Positions 45,894-57,881 of a stretch of 64,000 bases of DNA are shown here, in pieces. This DNA comes from Scenedesmus sp. ARA3 (lineage: Eukaryota > Chlorophyta > Chlorophyceae > Sphaeropleales > Scenedesmaceae). Position numbers and translations under genes: made by a program. The notes under the pieces are model-generated. The model had not been told where the DNA came from and searched no databases. It was given only the letters and a program-made list of their open reading frames with translations. Each line of letters begins with the position of its first letter. The stretch's first letter is position 1. Location of the stretch: assembly GCA_004335835.1 (NCBI GenBank), contig RWJK01001846.1, positions 31,256 to 95,255 of the forward strand. Reading direction: 5' to 3'.

Positions 45894-48800
45894 TGTTACC
45901 TGCAACATGCGGGCCAGCTTTAGTGGCGCAAAAAAGCCTCATGACTCATCGCTGGGTGCTGCACATGCATGCATCGGGCCCTGTATGTATGCCATCAAGA
46001 GTACCCTCCCTTGTGGCAGACAAAACACAAAAAGCAGCTGCCCTACACAAAGCAGCTGCCCTGGCATAGGGAAGAGCTCAGGAGCAGCGCTTGCAGGACT
46101 TGCTTGCATGAGCAGCGCTTGCAGGAGCAGCGCTTGCAGGAGCAGCGCTTGCAGGAGCAGCGCTTGCAGGAGCTGTGCTTGCAGGAACGACGCTTGCAGG
46201 AACGAGGCTTGCAGGACAGCACACGTGGCTGCAGCGCTTGCAGCAGCAGTGCAGCAGCTCACCTGCATGACGACAGCTCCAGGCCGCCAAACCATGTGAT
46301 GAAGCCATACATGGCAAACATGATGAACTGCGAGTAGCCCATGCTTGCGCCACCAACCACAGCCGTCTTGCGATTGGTGACGTTGGCTGAGTGCAGCAGC
46401 TTGCTGTAGGTGGCCGACACATGAGGCTGCAGGTTGTAAGCCTGCACAGGCATTGAAATATGTGGCAGCATGGTGTGACGTGGCGCACTGCTGCACAGAG
46501 GCACAGCTGCAGACGCCGTGCATGTGATGATGACTCATCGTCGGACGACACGCTGAAATTACTGTAGCTACAACGCAGCTTGAGTAAGAGCTGGTGAAGC
46601 ACGAAGCCAGGCACCACCACACTTGATGTGCTGCTAGCATGCAGCCCGGTGACAGAACAGCTGCCTGTGACTGCCTCCTTGGCTTGAGCATGTTACGCAA
46701 GCAACCTGCATGTCTGCTGCAAGCCCCGCAACGTACCTGGATCACTCGAATGCTGGACACTGCCTCCGCCACTGCCTGGTTTGCTGTCGAGTACAGCTTG
46801 TCACTGCTGCCGCCCAGCGACATCATCAGCTGCATCTGGAAGTACCCGCCCACAGCCACCAGCGGAGCCAGCCCAGTGACCAGCAGGGCCATGCGCCAGT
46901 TGTAGATGAAGGCAATGACGTAGCCAACTGCATAACACAAAGTAAACAGCCGCAGCGGCAGAGCTTGTTAGCTCCTGCAAGGCTCTAGCAGCACTCGCGG
47001 GGTGGATGCTGCTCATCAAAGCTTGCAGGAACACAGCTAATTGCACACGCTGGCACCAATCAAGATGATGGTCAACAGCACATGCTGCAGTTGTGCTGTG
47101 GACACCCCAGCATTTGCATAAGCAGGCGTCTCCATGTGAACCTCGCTCCAGCACCCACCTGCCATGACGGAAAGGTTCTGTGTGACCACGCCAAACGTGT
47201 CACCCACAGCGCCACGCAGCACCGCAGCATCTTGCGCAAGCGCGCCTGCCAGCTTGCCAGAGCTGTTCTCGTCCATGTCAAAGAAACTGCAGGCAGCCAA
47301 CAGCCGAGACAACATCATATCAACACATCACAGCAGCACACAGACAGGACAGCCACAGCCCGTTGCTGAGTATGCAGTGTGCCAAAAGCTGCAGGCTTTG
47401 CCAGCAGCTTGCCTTGTTAGTACACATCCAAACGTTATTCAGCAATAGCTGCTGGCCCCTACTCCAAGCACTGCACCGTTTGCTGCATTGACGGAATCTG
47501 CTTGGCTGAAACCTAACAGCATCGACGGTGTTATGGCTGCTTGGCATAGACTATGCAAGAAGATCCTGCGCTGCCTGCACAGCATAATCCGAACACCCGC
47601 TCACCCGATCTCCTGCCGCAGCATTGCCTTGAACAGCATCACCCTCACGCGCCGCGCGAGCGCCTGGCCCGCCACCGCAAAGCTCCACTGCTGCAGCCCA
47701 ACTGCGATCAACGAGCCGCACGCAATCACGAAGAACATCCAGCAGAAGAAGCTGGCTGCTGCGCGCAGCGCAGCTGGGTCTGGCGTGTAGAAGTTTGAGA
47801 CAAGGCTGGTGATGATGAAGCCAAAGGCTGGCTGGATGGCCCCAACTACTGCACTGGCAAGGCTGCCTAGTAGCAGGTACATCCACTCAGGGCGGTTGAG
47901 AGCCAGCAGGCGGCTGAAGGGCACCTGCAACGGCAGGCAGGCGCAAACAAGCAGTGGATACGCCAGCATGGGAAATGCGACGCTCTGTCAGCTGTGCTGG
48001 GGTAACCGATGTACTATGTGTGACTGCAAGCAAGTGCGCTGAACATCGGTGACACTCCACTGCATGCCAACACATACTCCTGGCAGCCCCATTGCTCACC
48101 TTGACTTCCGGCTCTTTCTTCTTGCTGTCATCACTGTCCTTCTGCTTCTCCTGGTCCTGCTTGCTGCCCTTGGCAGCAGCCTCAATGCTGAGTGCAGCTG
48201 CTGCGCTGGAGGTGGCCTGGGGTTCAGCTGGATCCACCACGACCTCCACATCCTTGCTGATCCTGCAGGGTGCAGTGCAGGAACGCGTGATACAACAACG
48301 ATGAAACCCTGGGCGTGCATGATGCCGTGCCACACACATGCTGTGGGGGCTGTCCACCTGTCTTACACACCACTAGTGACACTCGCCTATTCAGCGCACA
48401 GCCGCAGCTGATGAGCTGCATGTTGTTTACCCAGCTGCACCACGCCAACCCTGCACTGCTGCATATAGGGAACTGCATAAGAAAAGAATAGCTGCTCAAG
48501 CTCCCCTCTCACCTCTTCCTCAGCTCTACTGTCTCAGCAGCAAGCGCTGCCTCCAGGCTGCGCCTGTCAAGTTGCTGCTCTCCTGCGCTTGGGCCGTGGC
48601 TGCTGCCTGTGCTGCGGCGAGACAGCTCCAGCTCCAGTGAGCGGCGCCTGCAGGATGAGGAACAGGGCACATCAGCAGCTACAGACACAGAGAGGCAGCC
48701 CTACTGCCTGCTGTAAAAGCCACGAGCGGATATGCAGCAGCTGCAGCAACGCTGTCTCATTAACATGCCTGAAGTCAGCATGCAGCAGGTTTTGTAGTAT

Positions 48801-50738
48801 GAGTGCAGTACGTGCACAACAGCAGCAGGTGTGCTGCTTTATCCCATGCAGCGGCTGCAACCTTACCCCATCAGCAAAACAACACATTCCTGCAGGAGGC
48901 ACATGCGTCAGTATACGCAGCAGCAGCAGCAGCAGCAAACACACCTGGACACCACACGCTCAATGCTGTGCCTCGACACTGGCTGGCCACCAGATGCCAG
49001 CACCTCCTCCACCTCTGCCTGCTGCCCCACATCAGCCTGCTGCTGCTGCATCTGCAGCTTAACCAGGTTGGTGTAGGCGCCTGCAGCATGAAGGGACATG
49101 CGCAACACGGGTGGTTGTGTGCATACACACTTGAAAGTCTTGAAGCACTAGCGCAACATACGTGACTACATATGATGCACTAGCTGCAACGGTGAATGCC
49201 AGCGTGGTGCAGCCTTGGGGTGTACAGTCTGTCACTGCATAGCAGTGTGGGTCATGCGCTGCACCAGCGCACCTGTTGGGTTGGCAAGCAGCTGCTCATG
49301 GCTGCCACTCTCAACCGCCACGCCCTGCTGCATCACCACGATCATGTCTGCGTTGCGGATGGTGCTCAGGCGGTGCGCCACAACTATGGTGGTGCGACCA
49401 ACGATCATGCGATCCAGCGCATCCTGAAGCAGCAGCAGCAGCAGCAGCGGAGTCAGAGGACTAATCAACGGGTGGCAGCCACACTCATCAAGCTTCAATC
49501 AGTGCACAGCAAGCGGCAGATGCATGCAGCTGCCATGCAGCCTGCGACAGCCTGAGGGCCTCTCCACGCCAGTGCTGCAAAACAAGTGCAACGAGACACA
49601 AAGCTTCTGCCAGTGCGCCCACCTGTACAATGGCCTCGCTCTCGCTGTCCAATGCAGACGTGGCCTCGTCAAGCAGCAGGATCTTAGGGTTCTTCAGAAT
49701 AGCCCGCGCAATTGCAATGCGCTGCTTCTGGCCGCCAGACAGCTGCACGCCGCGCTCCCCAACCTGCAGCCAGCACGAACAGCATTAGCCCTGCAAACAC
49801 AAGCCCTGCTAGCGACTAGCTGTGAAACACTTTGAAAAAATGCATTTCAAGTATCCTGGGGTAGGCTGCTGTTGTCATGTCAACAACAAGGGTGCTCCCA
49901 ATCAGAACGCTGAAATAAGCAGTTGAAGCAGCAAGAAGCAGCAGGTTTGCGCATGCTAGCGCCGCACTTGTGTCTGGTATCCTGCTGGCAGAGCGCTGAT
50001 GAAGTTGTGAGCATTGGCTGAGCGTGCTGCCTCCTGCACCTCCTGCTCAGTAGCTCCTGCGGCACAAAAACAGGAACACGGCAACAGCAGTGATGCTATG
50101 AGAAAAATACGCTATGCCTGGACGAACCTTGCAGGAGTAACAAGTCACAAGCACAATCCAGCCTCATAGACCTGGCATCTTCCAAAGGCAAATGCCGTGC
50201 TAATTAGCTGCAACAGCAGCTGTACATGTACAAATAGTGGTAGCTCACCTGGCCTGCCTTGCACAATGTTCTCATAGATGCTTGTGGCAAACAGAGTGGG
50301 TTCTTGTGACACCAAGCCGACCTGCAGCAGCCAACACAGCCAGCAGGCATGCCGCAAATGGCTCAGGCGGCACTGCAAGCACGGAATTGACCATCACCTG
50401 GCCGGCTGCATCTGCATCACATGCACACCAGCGCCCTTCACAGCCTAGTTGCACAGCCTCTGCTGCTGGCTGCAACCTGCTGCTGACTGCAAACGCATTC
50501 CCTCACCACAGCAGCCTAACTGTGGTGCCCGCGGCATCACCGCGTCAAGAAAGCAACACACAGCACACACAACTCTGGCTGCCTCACCTGCTGGCGCAGC
50601 CACTGCAGGCGCAGCCCCTTGATGTCCACCCCGTCCAGCAGCACCCTGCCCTTAAGCGGGTCGTAGAAGCGTTCGATGAGACCCACCACGGTGGACTTGC
50701 CACTGCCGCTGCTGCCCACCAGAGCCAGCGTCTTGCCT

Positions 50739-50779
<41 letters not shown>

Positions 50780-53700
50780 CGTGGGGTAAGCCGGTCACCA
50801 CATGATGTTGTTGAGTCTATATACTGATGGCGTTGCCTGCAAGCCACGGCTGCCAAAGTGCAACGGCTAGTGCCTGACATTGATGCGCATGCAAGCCGAC
50901 AGCAGAAGCGGTGTCTGTGGGTCGGTGCACGACAGCAAATGCCATTGCTCAAGGCATTTCAGAGAAGCTGTCGCTGTCCACTGCAGCAGGACGCACAGCC
51001 CCTACCTGCAGGAACGTCCAAAGTCAGCCCCTTGAGCACCACCACGTCAGGCCTTGCAGGATACGCAAAGCTGACCCCCTCCAGCCGCAGCTGCCCTTTG
51101 ACCACAGCAGGCTCGTCGCCGCTGCACTCTGCATCGATTGCTGGCTGGCGGTTGATGATGCTGAACATCTTGGCGCCTGCTGCTGCTCCCTTGGCAAAGT
51201 ACTGCAGGTTGGGTGCCGCCTGTGCGGGGTGCGCCATGCCAGAAATTGCGTCCGCAGGCAGGGAGGAGCAAAGTGTTGAAATCCATACATCAATTCATCA
51301 CCTAGGAATGCTGTGCATGCATCCGTTGAACAGCTACCCGCATGTGAGACAGCTATCTAGTGCACACCTCCACCTTGAGCAGCGCCAGCGCAGCAGCACA
51401 GCATGCAGCTCACCATGCCAAGGCTGAAAGAGCCCAGCAGCGCAGCAAACACCACGTTGAGCACATCACCGCCCGTCATATGGCCCTGGGATACACGAAC
51501 AGAGCCTGCAGGACAGCAGACGGCACAGCAGCAGGCAAGGAAGGATGGTGTGCCTCCAGACCACGTGTCAAGTATGCATTACTACAGGCAGGACATTGCA
51601 GGGCAGCTGCTCACGTATCAACAATTATGCACATCAGCAAGCAGGGCCGCAGCAGAAGAGACGCGAGTGCAGCGGCCCAACTGCCGCATGTGTAGTGTTT
51701 CGCCCAGTGACAGCTGGTTGTGGGCTTCCTGCAAGCAGCGCTGGTGCTGTCCTGCAAGCAGCTCTCCTGCGCCGCTCACCATAAAAAAGCGCAATGGCGT
51801 ACGAGCAAAACATCACAAACTGCATGCCTCCAAGCGCAAGGCCTCCCACGACACCCTGCTGGTTGCCAACCTGCACAGCAGCCACAGCCAGCAGCATGGT
51901 CAGCAACTTGAAGCAAGCAGACTAAAGCCAACAGCGCCAAACTAGGCTTAAGTCAAACAGCACATGCAAAAATTGGATGCAAAGGCACGCCTAAATGCAG
52001 TAGATGTAGTATGCTGCTGCTGCTGCATGCTTGCAGGATTCCTGCCAGCTGCACACCGACCTCACCTTCTGTGGAACGTCCAGCTTGCTGTTGTACAGGC
52101 TGTGTGCAGCCTCTTCGCCGTTGTACGCTGCCACTGTGCGAATCTGGCTGAGGCTCTGCTGCACCACCGCGCCGGCCTGCAGGATGGAAGCGGCACAGCA
52201 GCCAAACAATAGCCGAGCAGTGTAAACGTCAAGGACAGCAACCGACGGCAACAGCTCTTGCTGACATCTGGCACAGTCCCAATTCTGCAGCACAGTGTTA
52301 TGACGCGTGGGGCAGCATGCTGTCCTGCATACGAGGCTCATACAGCACAAAACTTTGCAACAGCACAGCCAGCGTGCAGCAACTCACATCTGTGTATGCT
52401 GCTGTCTGCCTGGCGGCCAGCTTTGTCTGCAGCTGCGTCAGCACAGCTCCAATGGCTGCCAGGAATGGCAGGCAGCCCACCAGCACCAGTGTCATGTCCC
52501 AGCCCCGGGTGAAGGCCACAATGAAACCAACAATGAAGGTGGTCATGTGCTGCAGGAACACGCCAACCTGTACAGCAGGGACCCAGGCTCAGCAGTTACG
52601 TTGCAGGGGTGACAGGGCCAAGCAGAGGACACTGGAGCAACCATGGCATGAGCATGAACCAGGGCATCATGTATGGCAGTCTGGTACATTGCGGGTAGGC
52701 ACTGCAATATATCGATACCTGCTCAACGTGCGACAAGGGAGTAATGGTTATGCCATATTCCGCAGCGTTTAGGCAGTCGCTTTGCTTGCAATCAATCAAA
52801 CACCAGCGACGTAGCGCCACCAAACACTGCTGTCGCCCAGCCAAACACACAACACACCTTGTCGCTCATGGCATCCTTCACTGCCAAGCTGTCTTCATTC
52901 AGCCCTTGCAGCAGGCCGCCAGTACTGGCCTGTGTGTCAAAGAAGGAGATGTCCTGCAAGCAGAACAGCAACAGACGCAATCAGACAGGCGCAGCCTTAG
53001 ACAAGCAGCAGACAGGTCCGCAGCAACACAGGGATGGAACGAGCAGGGAGAAGATGAGGATTCTGAAAAGCTGCACACAGTTCCCTGCCATGCACCTGCC
53101 TCTCCGTGTCCATGTTCTGTATGCGCTGCTCCTGCTTGGAAGGCCTAAAGCCGAGCCATGCATGCAATCACAACGCAGCGCGCCGGTGGCCCAAGGCTGT
53201 ATGCTGTTGCGGCAGCTCCCGCCTGCAAGCAAGATGCGGTGCCTCTGCCAGCTGCTGCTGATGCAGGGGTCAAGAAGCAGGCAGCAAGCTCCCACTATTT
53301 TTGAACATCAAAGTCTGGCAGAGTCTGGGAGAATATGACAGCTGAAGGCCTGTTGACATCTGTCTCACCTGGCGCATGATGGCACGCAGGTACATGCGCC
53401 GCAGCCTGTTGGTTTGGCGCACACTGGTGTAGACCCAGCAGCCCTGCTGCAGCGCGCCAGCAACACATGCTCCTGCAGGCAAAGCAGACACCATTGCAGG
53501 GGCAGCAGATAACATGAAAGCTGAGCTTGTTGGGATGGAGTGATGGTGAGTTAACAGACCTGCACACCATAGCTGCAACAGCAACAAGGCCAAGCCATGC
53601 AAACAGCACACCTGACTGCTCAGCTGCAAGGCAGTGCTGCTGCTTGATGTGCATTGTAACAGGGCAGCCTGCACGGAACGGATGATTCAGAGCAGGCAGG

Positions 53701-54693
53701 CAGCACCGCACCCGCTCACCTATGCCCAGGTACAAGAACCTGAGTGCTATGCCGCCGATCAGCCGGCTGAACTGATCCTCACTCATCGAGTACGGCAGCG
53801 GTGAAGGTCCAAAGCATGCAGGCCAGTACTGTCCAACTGCCAGGCAGCACAACGGAACAGCAGGCGGCAGCAGCAGCAGCAGCAACAACAACCGTTCAGC
53901 AAATCTGGGCTGCGGGAGAAGACAAAACTTGCAGGAACACCGCACAACATGCGCATTCATACCAGCGGCAGAGCTTACCAGGGTGAAACAATGTCAGCTG
54001 CAGCACCTGCTGATGCAATTGTATTCATCCGGCTTGCAGCTGCAAGGCTGTGGCAACTAAGGCTGGGCAAGCGTGCAGCTACTCACATGCATTTGCAAAG
54101 TCCCCAAAGAGGATGGCAAACAGTGGCAGAAACACGCCACTGCCCAAGCCTCCAACCACTCCAAGGAATACCAGCAGGTAGTCCAGCTTATCAGCAGTGC
54201 TGCATGGCAGAAGCAGAGAACAGTATGCAGCTTTTGCAGAAGCTTATCAGGCTTAGGGTTTCACTGCATGCTGTATGCATGCGCGCCAGCATGCAGGGAC
54301 AGCAAGGCAGCTGCTGCTTCCTGTCAGGTAGCTGCTGCCTGCCTCGGGCGCACAAACCAGGTGAACTGTTTGCGGATGCGCACTGTATTCATGCCGCCGC
54401 TGCTGTTGCAATAAGTCTTCACAGGCAGAAACAGTAGACGTCGATGCTGCTGCTGTGGCTGCTGCTGATCCCGAAGCATGCATGTGACCGCAGCCAGCAC
54501 CCGCTGAAAGCTGACACCACACCCACCTGTACAGCTTGAAGTAGCTGCTAGGTGGGAGCGCTAGCTGCTGCTGCTGTGCAGAAGTCCTAGGAGATCCCTC
54601 GGGGCTCTCAACTTGGCCATGCGCCTTGACCACTATGGGTGCAGGAGGTGCCGCAGTGGCAGCCTCTAGCTTGCTGCTGCCCTGCTCAGCCAT
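43247..54693 (-). CDS. ABCB-type full transporter (MDR/P-glycoprotein-like)
   Basis: Twenty-nine exons join in phase to 1363 aa. Exons 1-10: 54527-54693, 54087-54199, 53720-53836, 53369-53472, 52858-52953, 52388-52567, 52066-52176, 51780-51870, 51414-51505, 51006-51219. Exons 11-20: 50588-50736, 50249-50321, 49968-50056, 49623-49763, 49273-49423, 48945-49080, 48513-48647, 48100-48262, 47605-47924, 47159-47286. Exons 21-29: 46737-46927, 46263-46441, 45776-45848, 45417-45566, 45056-45122, 44614-44762, 44098-44259, 43769-43909, 43247-43456. Layout TMD1-NBD1-linker-TMD2-NBD2. NBD1: Walker [10 protein letters not shown] at about 435, LSGGQ at about 540, [21 protein letters not shown]2: GESGSGKST at about 1151, LSGGQ at about 1255, [18 protein letters not shown]. 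Both sites look intact, so ATP-driven export is likely; substrate (hormone, lipid, xenobiotic) cannot be told. The linker (about 630-774) is charged and Lys/Asp/Ser-rich. Confidence 0.95.
44281..44395. repeat. (CAG)n tract with CAACAG interruptions, ABCB intron
   Basis: About 110 bp of CAG units as printed, with regular CAACAG interruptions, lying just upstream (sense) of ABCB exon 27. On the sense strand it is CTG with TTG interruptions and leads into the acceptor. Confidence 0.95.
45850..45896. repeat. (CAG)n run before an ABCB acceptor
   Basis: CAG units as printed (CTG on the sense strand) directly upstream of the acceptor of exon 23. Confidence 0.9.
46082..46245. repeat. 15-bp minisatellite in an ABCB intron
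   Basis: The unit GCTTGCAGGAGCAGC and variants repeat about nine times. Related single units (CTTGCAGGAAC) are scattered in other ABCB introns, for example 45235-45360, near 47020 and near 53930, always in the same orientation. Confidence 0.9.
50738..50778. repeat. (CAG)n run before the ABCB NBD1 exon
   Basis: About 13 CAG units as printed (CTG on the sense strand) directly upstream of the acceptor of the Walker A exon (50588-50736). Confidence 0.92.
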
Positions 54694-55216
54694 CCTGCTG
54701 CTCAGGCTGGACAGGCCAAGCAAGCACTAGCCCGGCCTCTCTCAACGTCTGCCTGTTTTCTGGTTGGACGCTTTGTTTCAAAGCGTAGGCCACCTCGGTG
54801 CAACAATTTTGACTCAAGGCGGGCTTCAGACAGGCCTGCTGTTCACAATACCAAGCTGTGTTTGAAGTCAAGCGATCACGCAGAACGGCAAGAGAAGCAC
54901 GTCTGCAGAGAGTTCAACCAAGAGCCTGGACACGGTGCTTGGGTAATCTTTACCAGGTCAGGCACGTAAGTTGTCTCGGACGTGCAAACCCCGTTGCAAA
55001 CAGACCACCGATGCATGAAACACCAGACATACGATACACCAACAAAACAATTGAGAGCTGCACGCATTTCGACGCAGTTTGAAAGTGACAGATGACAGCT
55101 GGCCCGAGGTGACCTCAACAGTTGCGTGCTAAGTGGTGGCACCCCACACGGCGCCCCCGAACTACCAGTGCACCTACTAGCAAACCAAACTGTATCCGAA
55201 GCCCAATGACACTGCA
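54694..55216. promoter_or_regulatory. Divergent promoter region, ABCB and DGAT2
   Basis: 523 bp between the ATGs of the minus-strand ABCB gene and the plus-strand DGAT2 gene. CAG/CTG runs are absent, unlike the introns around it. No clear TATA box is seen. An alternative upstream ABCB ATG at 54723 adds ten residues (MLGLSSLSSR). Co-regulation of the pair is only inferred. Confidence 0.5.
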
Positions 55217-56548
55217 ATGACAGCCGTGGTAGGGAGGAAAAGGCAAAGTGCCTTGGATGGCTTTACAGCTGCACTGGCCTTGAGTGTGTTTGTTGGTGCA
55301 ATCTTTGCTGCAACCGTGCTTGTCCTGGGCACAGCGTACCTGGTCATCAAACAGCCATGGAGCCCTTGGACGTGGACGTTGGCTGTGCTCACAGTGAGTG
55401 TGCAGCGGTTGCCAGCAGCAGCAACAACAGTTGTGTACGTGGCTGTACTACTTGAAGTGCTGCATTGCATCCGCTCATGTGCTCACACCTCATTGCAGGC
55501 AACTCTTGCTTTTGTCCCACTCTGGAAGGAGAATGGGCCGCTGGGCGAGGGCTTTATGCGCTACATTGTTTCCCATGCTGAGGCGTACTTCCCTATCACA
55601 GTTGTGTGTGATGGAGGGGCAACATTCAGCAGAGATACAAGCTACGTAATTGGTGAGCTCTTATGCAGCTGATCAGGGGAAGCACGGTGGCCAGCAAGTG
55701 CAGCATGGGACAAAAGCAGCACACAGCTCGAGGTGGCTCCAGTGACGGGAGCGGCCATTAGGGTGTAGTTCTTTCTGCTGCCAGTCTTGTGCCTCCTACT
55801 TCTTTCAGTAAAAGATATCTGCATACACTTGTCTTACTGCTGCTGCTGCTGCCGCCGCCGCTACTGCCGCCAGGCTTAGAGCCTCACTCAGCCCTGCCGA
55901 CAGCCATGCCATCGACATTCTCACTGCAGTCGACGCTGCTGCCTGATGGCCTGCGTGGCCGCACCCATGGCCTGGCGTCATCCATAGTGAGCAGTGGAGC
56001 TGGAAAAGACAGTGCTTACGATCGTCAGAAGCAGCAGAAGCAGCAGCAGCGACAGCAGCAGCTACGGCATGGCAAGCAGCAACGGCTGCATTTGCGGTCA
56101 ATGACTGGCAAGCAGTCAAGCCTTCTGTACAGCAACAGCAGCAGCAGCAGCAGGGTAATCGCAACTGGCCTGCCGCAGCCTTGCTTCCCTGTCATTGAGC
56201 ACTGTACCATGTGGTCAGCAGCCGTGGGGACAGCAGTGGAGGCTGTGGCAGCTGCCGGCTTGGCAATATAGTGTGGCAGCTGCCGGCTTGGCAATGCAGC
56301 ATGTAGCGCAAGCTATGCTACGTTGTTTATTTGGTACCTACTGGCCAGCTGCAACACCTTGCACTCTCGAACTAAAAGCAACAGGTTGACTCCTTTCTCT
56401 ACTGCTGGGGTTCAGTAGCACTCTCCTCCCACTAGCAAAGCAAGCAACAGAGTGATCTGGGCCCCTTGCGTGACGGCACTGCAGTGCTTGAGGCCGCGAT
56501 GTGTGGTGTTTGTGGCGCTCGCAGGGTGCATCCCTGATTCCTCACCTA

Positions 56549-56601
<53 letters not shown>

Positions 56602-57542
56602 AGTGCTTCCAGATCCCGCTGGTGCGCCACCTGTACTGGTGGATAGGCATCCGCCCCATCACCCGCCACAGCATGCGCCGCCTGCTGCACAAACGACGAA
56701 ACGTGGTGCTGGTGCCGGGAGGTGTGCAGGTGGGCGCGCAGCGCATGCACTGCTGAGCTACATCATGGACGCTCCTGCTGTTGCACAAGCATCACCGTCT
56801 CCAGGCAATGTCGGCAGTGCACCAGTGCAGCCTTGCAGTCCAGCAGCGGGTGTCTGGCACCCAGCCAACTGCAAGGAAGCAACCTGGACGTCAACTCCTT
56901 TTGTCATCATGTTTCATAATGCCAAATGCTAACAAGATGCTATTGTAACGCATGTTGACGTGCCACCTGCCCCTGCCTGCAGGAGTGCCTGTACATGCAG
57001 AAGGACTGTGAGACGGCGTTCCTCAGCAAGCGCAAGGGCTTCATCCGCATAGCAATGCAGTGCGGCAGCCCAGTGGTGCCCTGCTTTGCATTCGGGCAGG
57101 GCGGCACCTACAGCTGGTACCGGCCGGGGCCGCCGCTGCTGTCGGAGGCATTTGTGCAAGCAGCGTCGCGGAGAATGGGTGAGGGAATGAAGCATGAGCG
57201 GCTGTGTGATGCATCATGTATGTATGTGGTGTTATGAGCACACTGCAGGCTGTGGTGTGATCTTAGACTGCGACAGTGATGCTGCATGTTAGTGATTGGG
57301 GGGTGTGCGTGGATGCGCTTGCGCTCGCGTGCGTGCATGCATGCTCCTGTCGTCGTGCTGCTGCCAGCTGCTCTGACAGCTGCTGCTGCTGCTGCTGCTG
57401 CTGCATCAGGCATGGTGCCGCTTGCTCTGGTGGGGCGCTGGGGCACACCCGCGCCCATCAACTCGCCCATGACCGTGGTGTTTGGCAAGCCCATAGACGT
57501 GCCACACAAGGAGCACCCGACAGATGCAGAGGTAGGGGGACA

Positions 57543-57573
<31 letters not shown>

Positions 57574-57881
57574 AGTGGTTGCGGTTTTGCTTGCAGCAGG
57601 AGCTGGCTTTGTAGCTCAACATTTGTGCAGGCTGGTCTGATGTACTGCCTGCAGCAGGTGCACTGTACTGCTGCAGGCATGTGTTGGCAGCAGCATGTGC
57701 CGGCTGCCTCAGGCTCACTTGCTGACGATGCGGCCGTGCTCTCTCTTGCTGCTGCCTGCACCTCTTTGTCTTTGTGCAGCTGCAGCAGTACCTGGACAAG
57801 TACATTGCTGCGATGCAGGACATATTTGCGCGGCACAAGGCTGCAGCAGGCTACCCGCACTACAGGCTGCACATACTGTGA
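55217..57881 (+). CDS. DGAT2: Diacylglycerol O-acyltransferase type 2
   Basis: Transfers an acyl group from acyl-CoA to diacylglycerol, the last step of triacylglycerol synthesis, at the ER. Exons 55217-55393, 55499-55652, 55874-55986, 56604-56729, 56983-57178, 57410-57531 and 57780-57881 join in phase to 329 aa, the usual family length. Hydrophobic N-terminal hairpin at about 16-42. Family motifs in order: EAYFPITVV at about 85; EPHS at about 113-116, the HPHG-equivalent active-site block; FQIPLVRHLYWWIGIRP; VVLVPGGVQE at about 180-191; KRKGFIRIAMQCGSPVVPCF; GRWGTPAPIN, with TVVFGKPIDVP after it. It ends with an amphipathic helix, YLDKYIAAMQDIFARHKAAA. Exons 3, 4 and 6 follow sense-strand CTG or CCG-rich runs. 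Algae usually hold several DGAT2 paralogues; which one this is cannot be told. The first in-frame ATG was chosen; the ABCB gene diverges 523 bp upstream. Confidence 0.95.
56549..56603 (+). repeat. (CTG)n run before the DGAT2 exon 4 acceptor
   Basis: About 17 CTG units on the sense strand end in CTGCAG, the acceptor of exon 4. The repeat occupies the position of the polypyrimidine tract. Confidence 0.95.

Noticed and set aside
43247..54693. Two half-size ABC transporter genes side by side
   Set aside because: All 29 exons join in phase through a charged linker into one TMD-NBD-TMD-NBD protein, with no stop, start or promoter between the halves.
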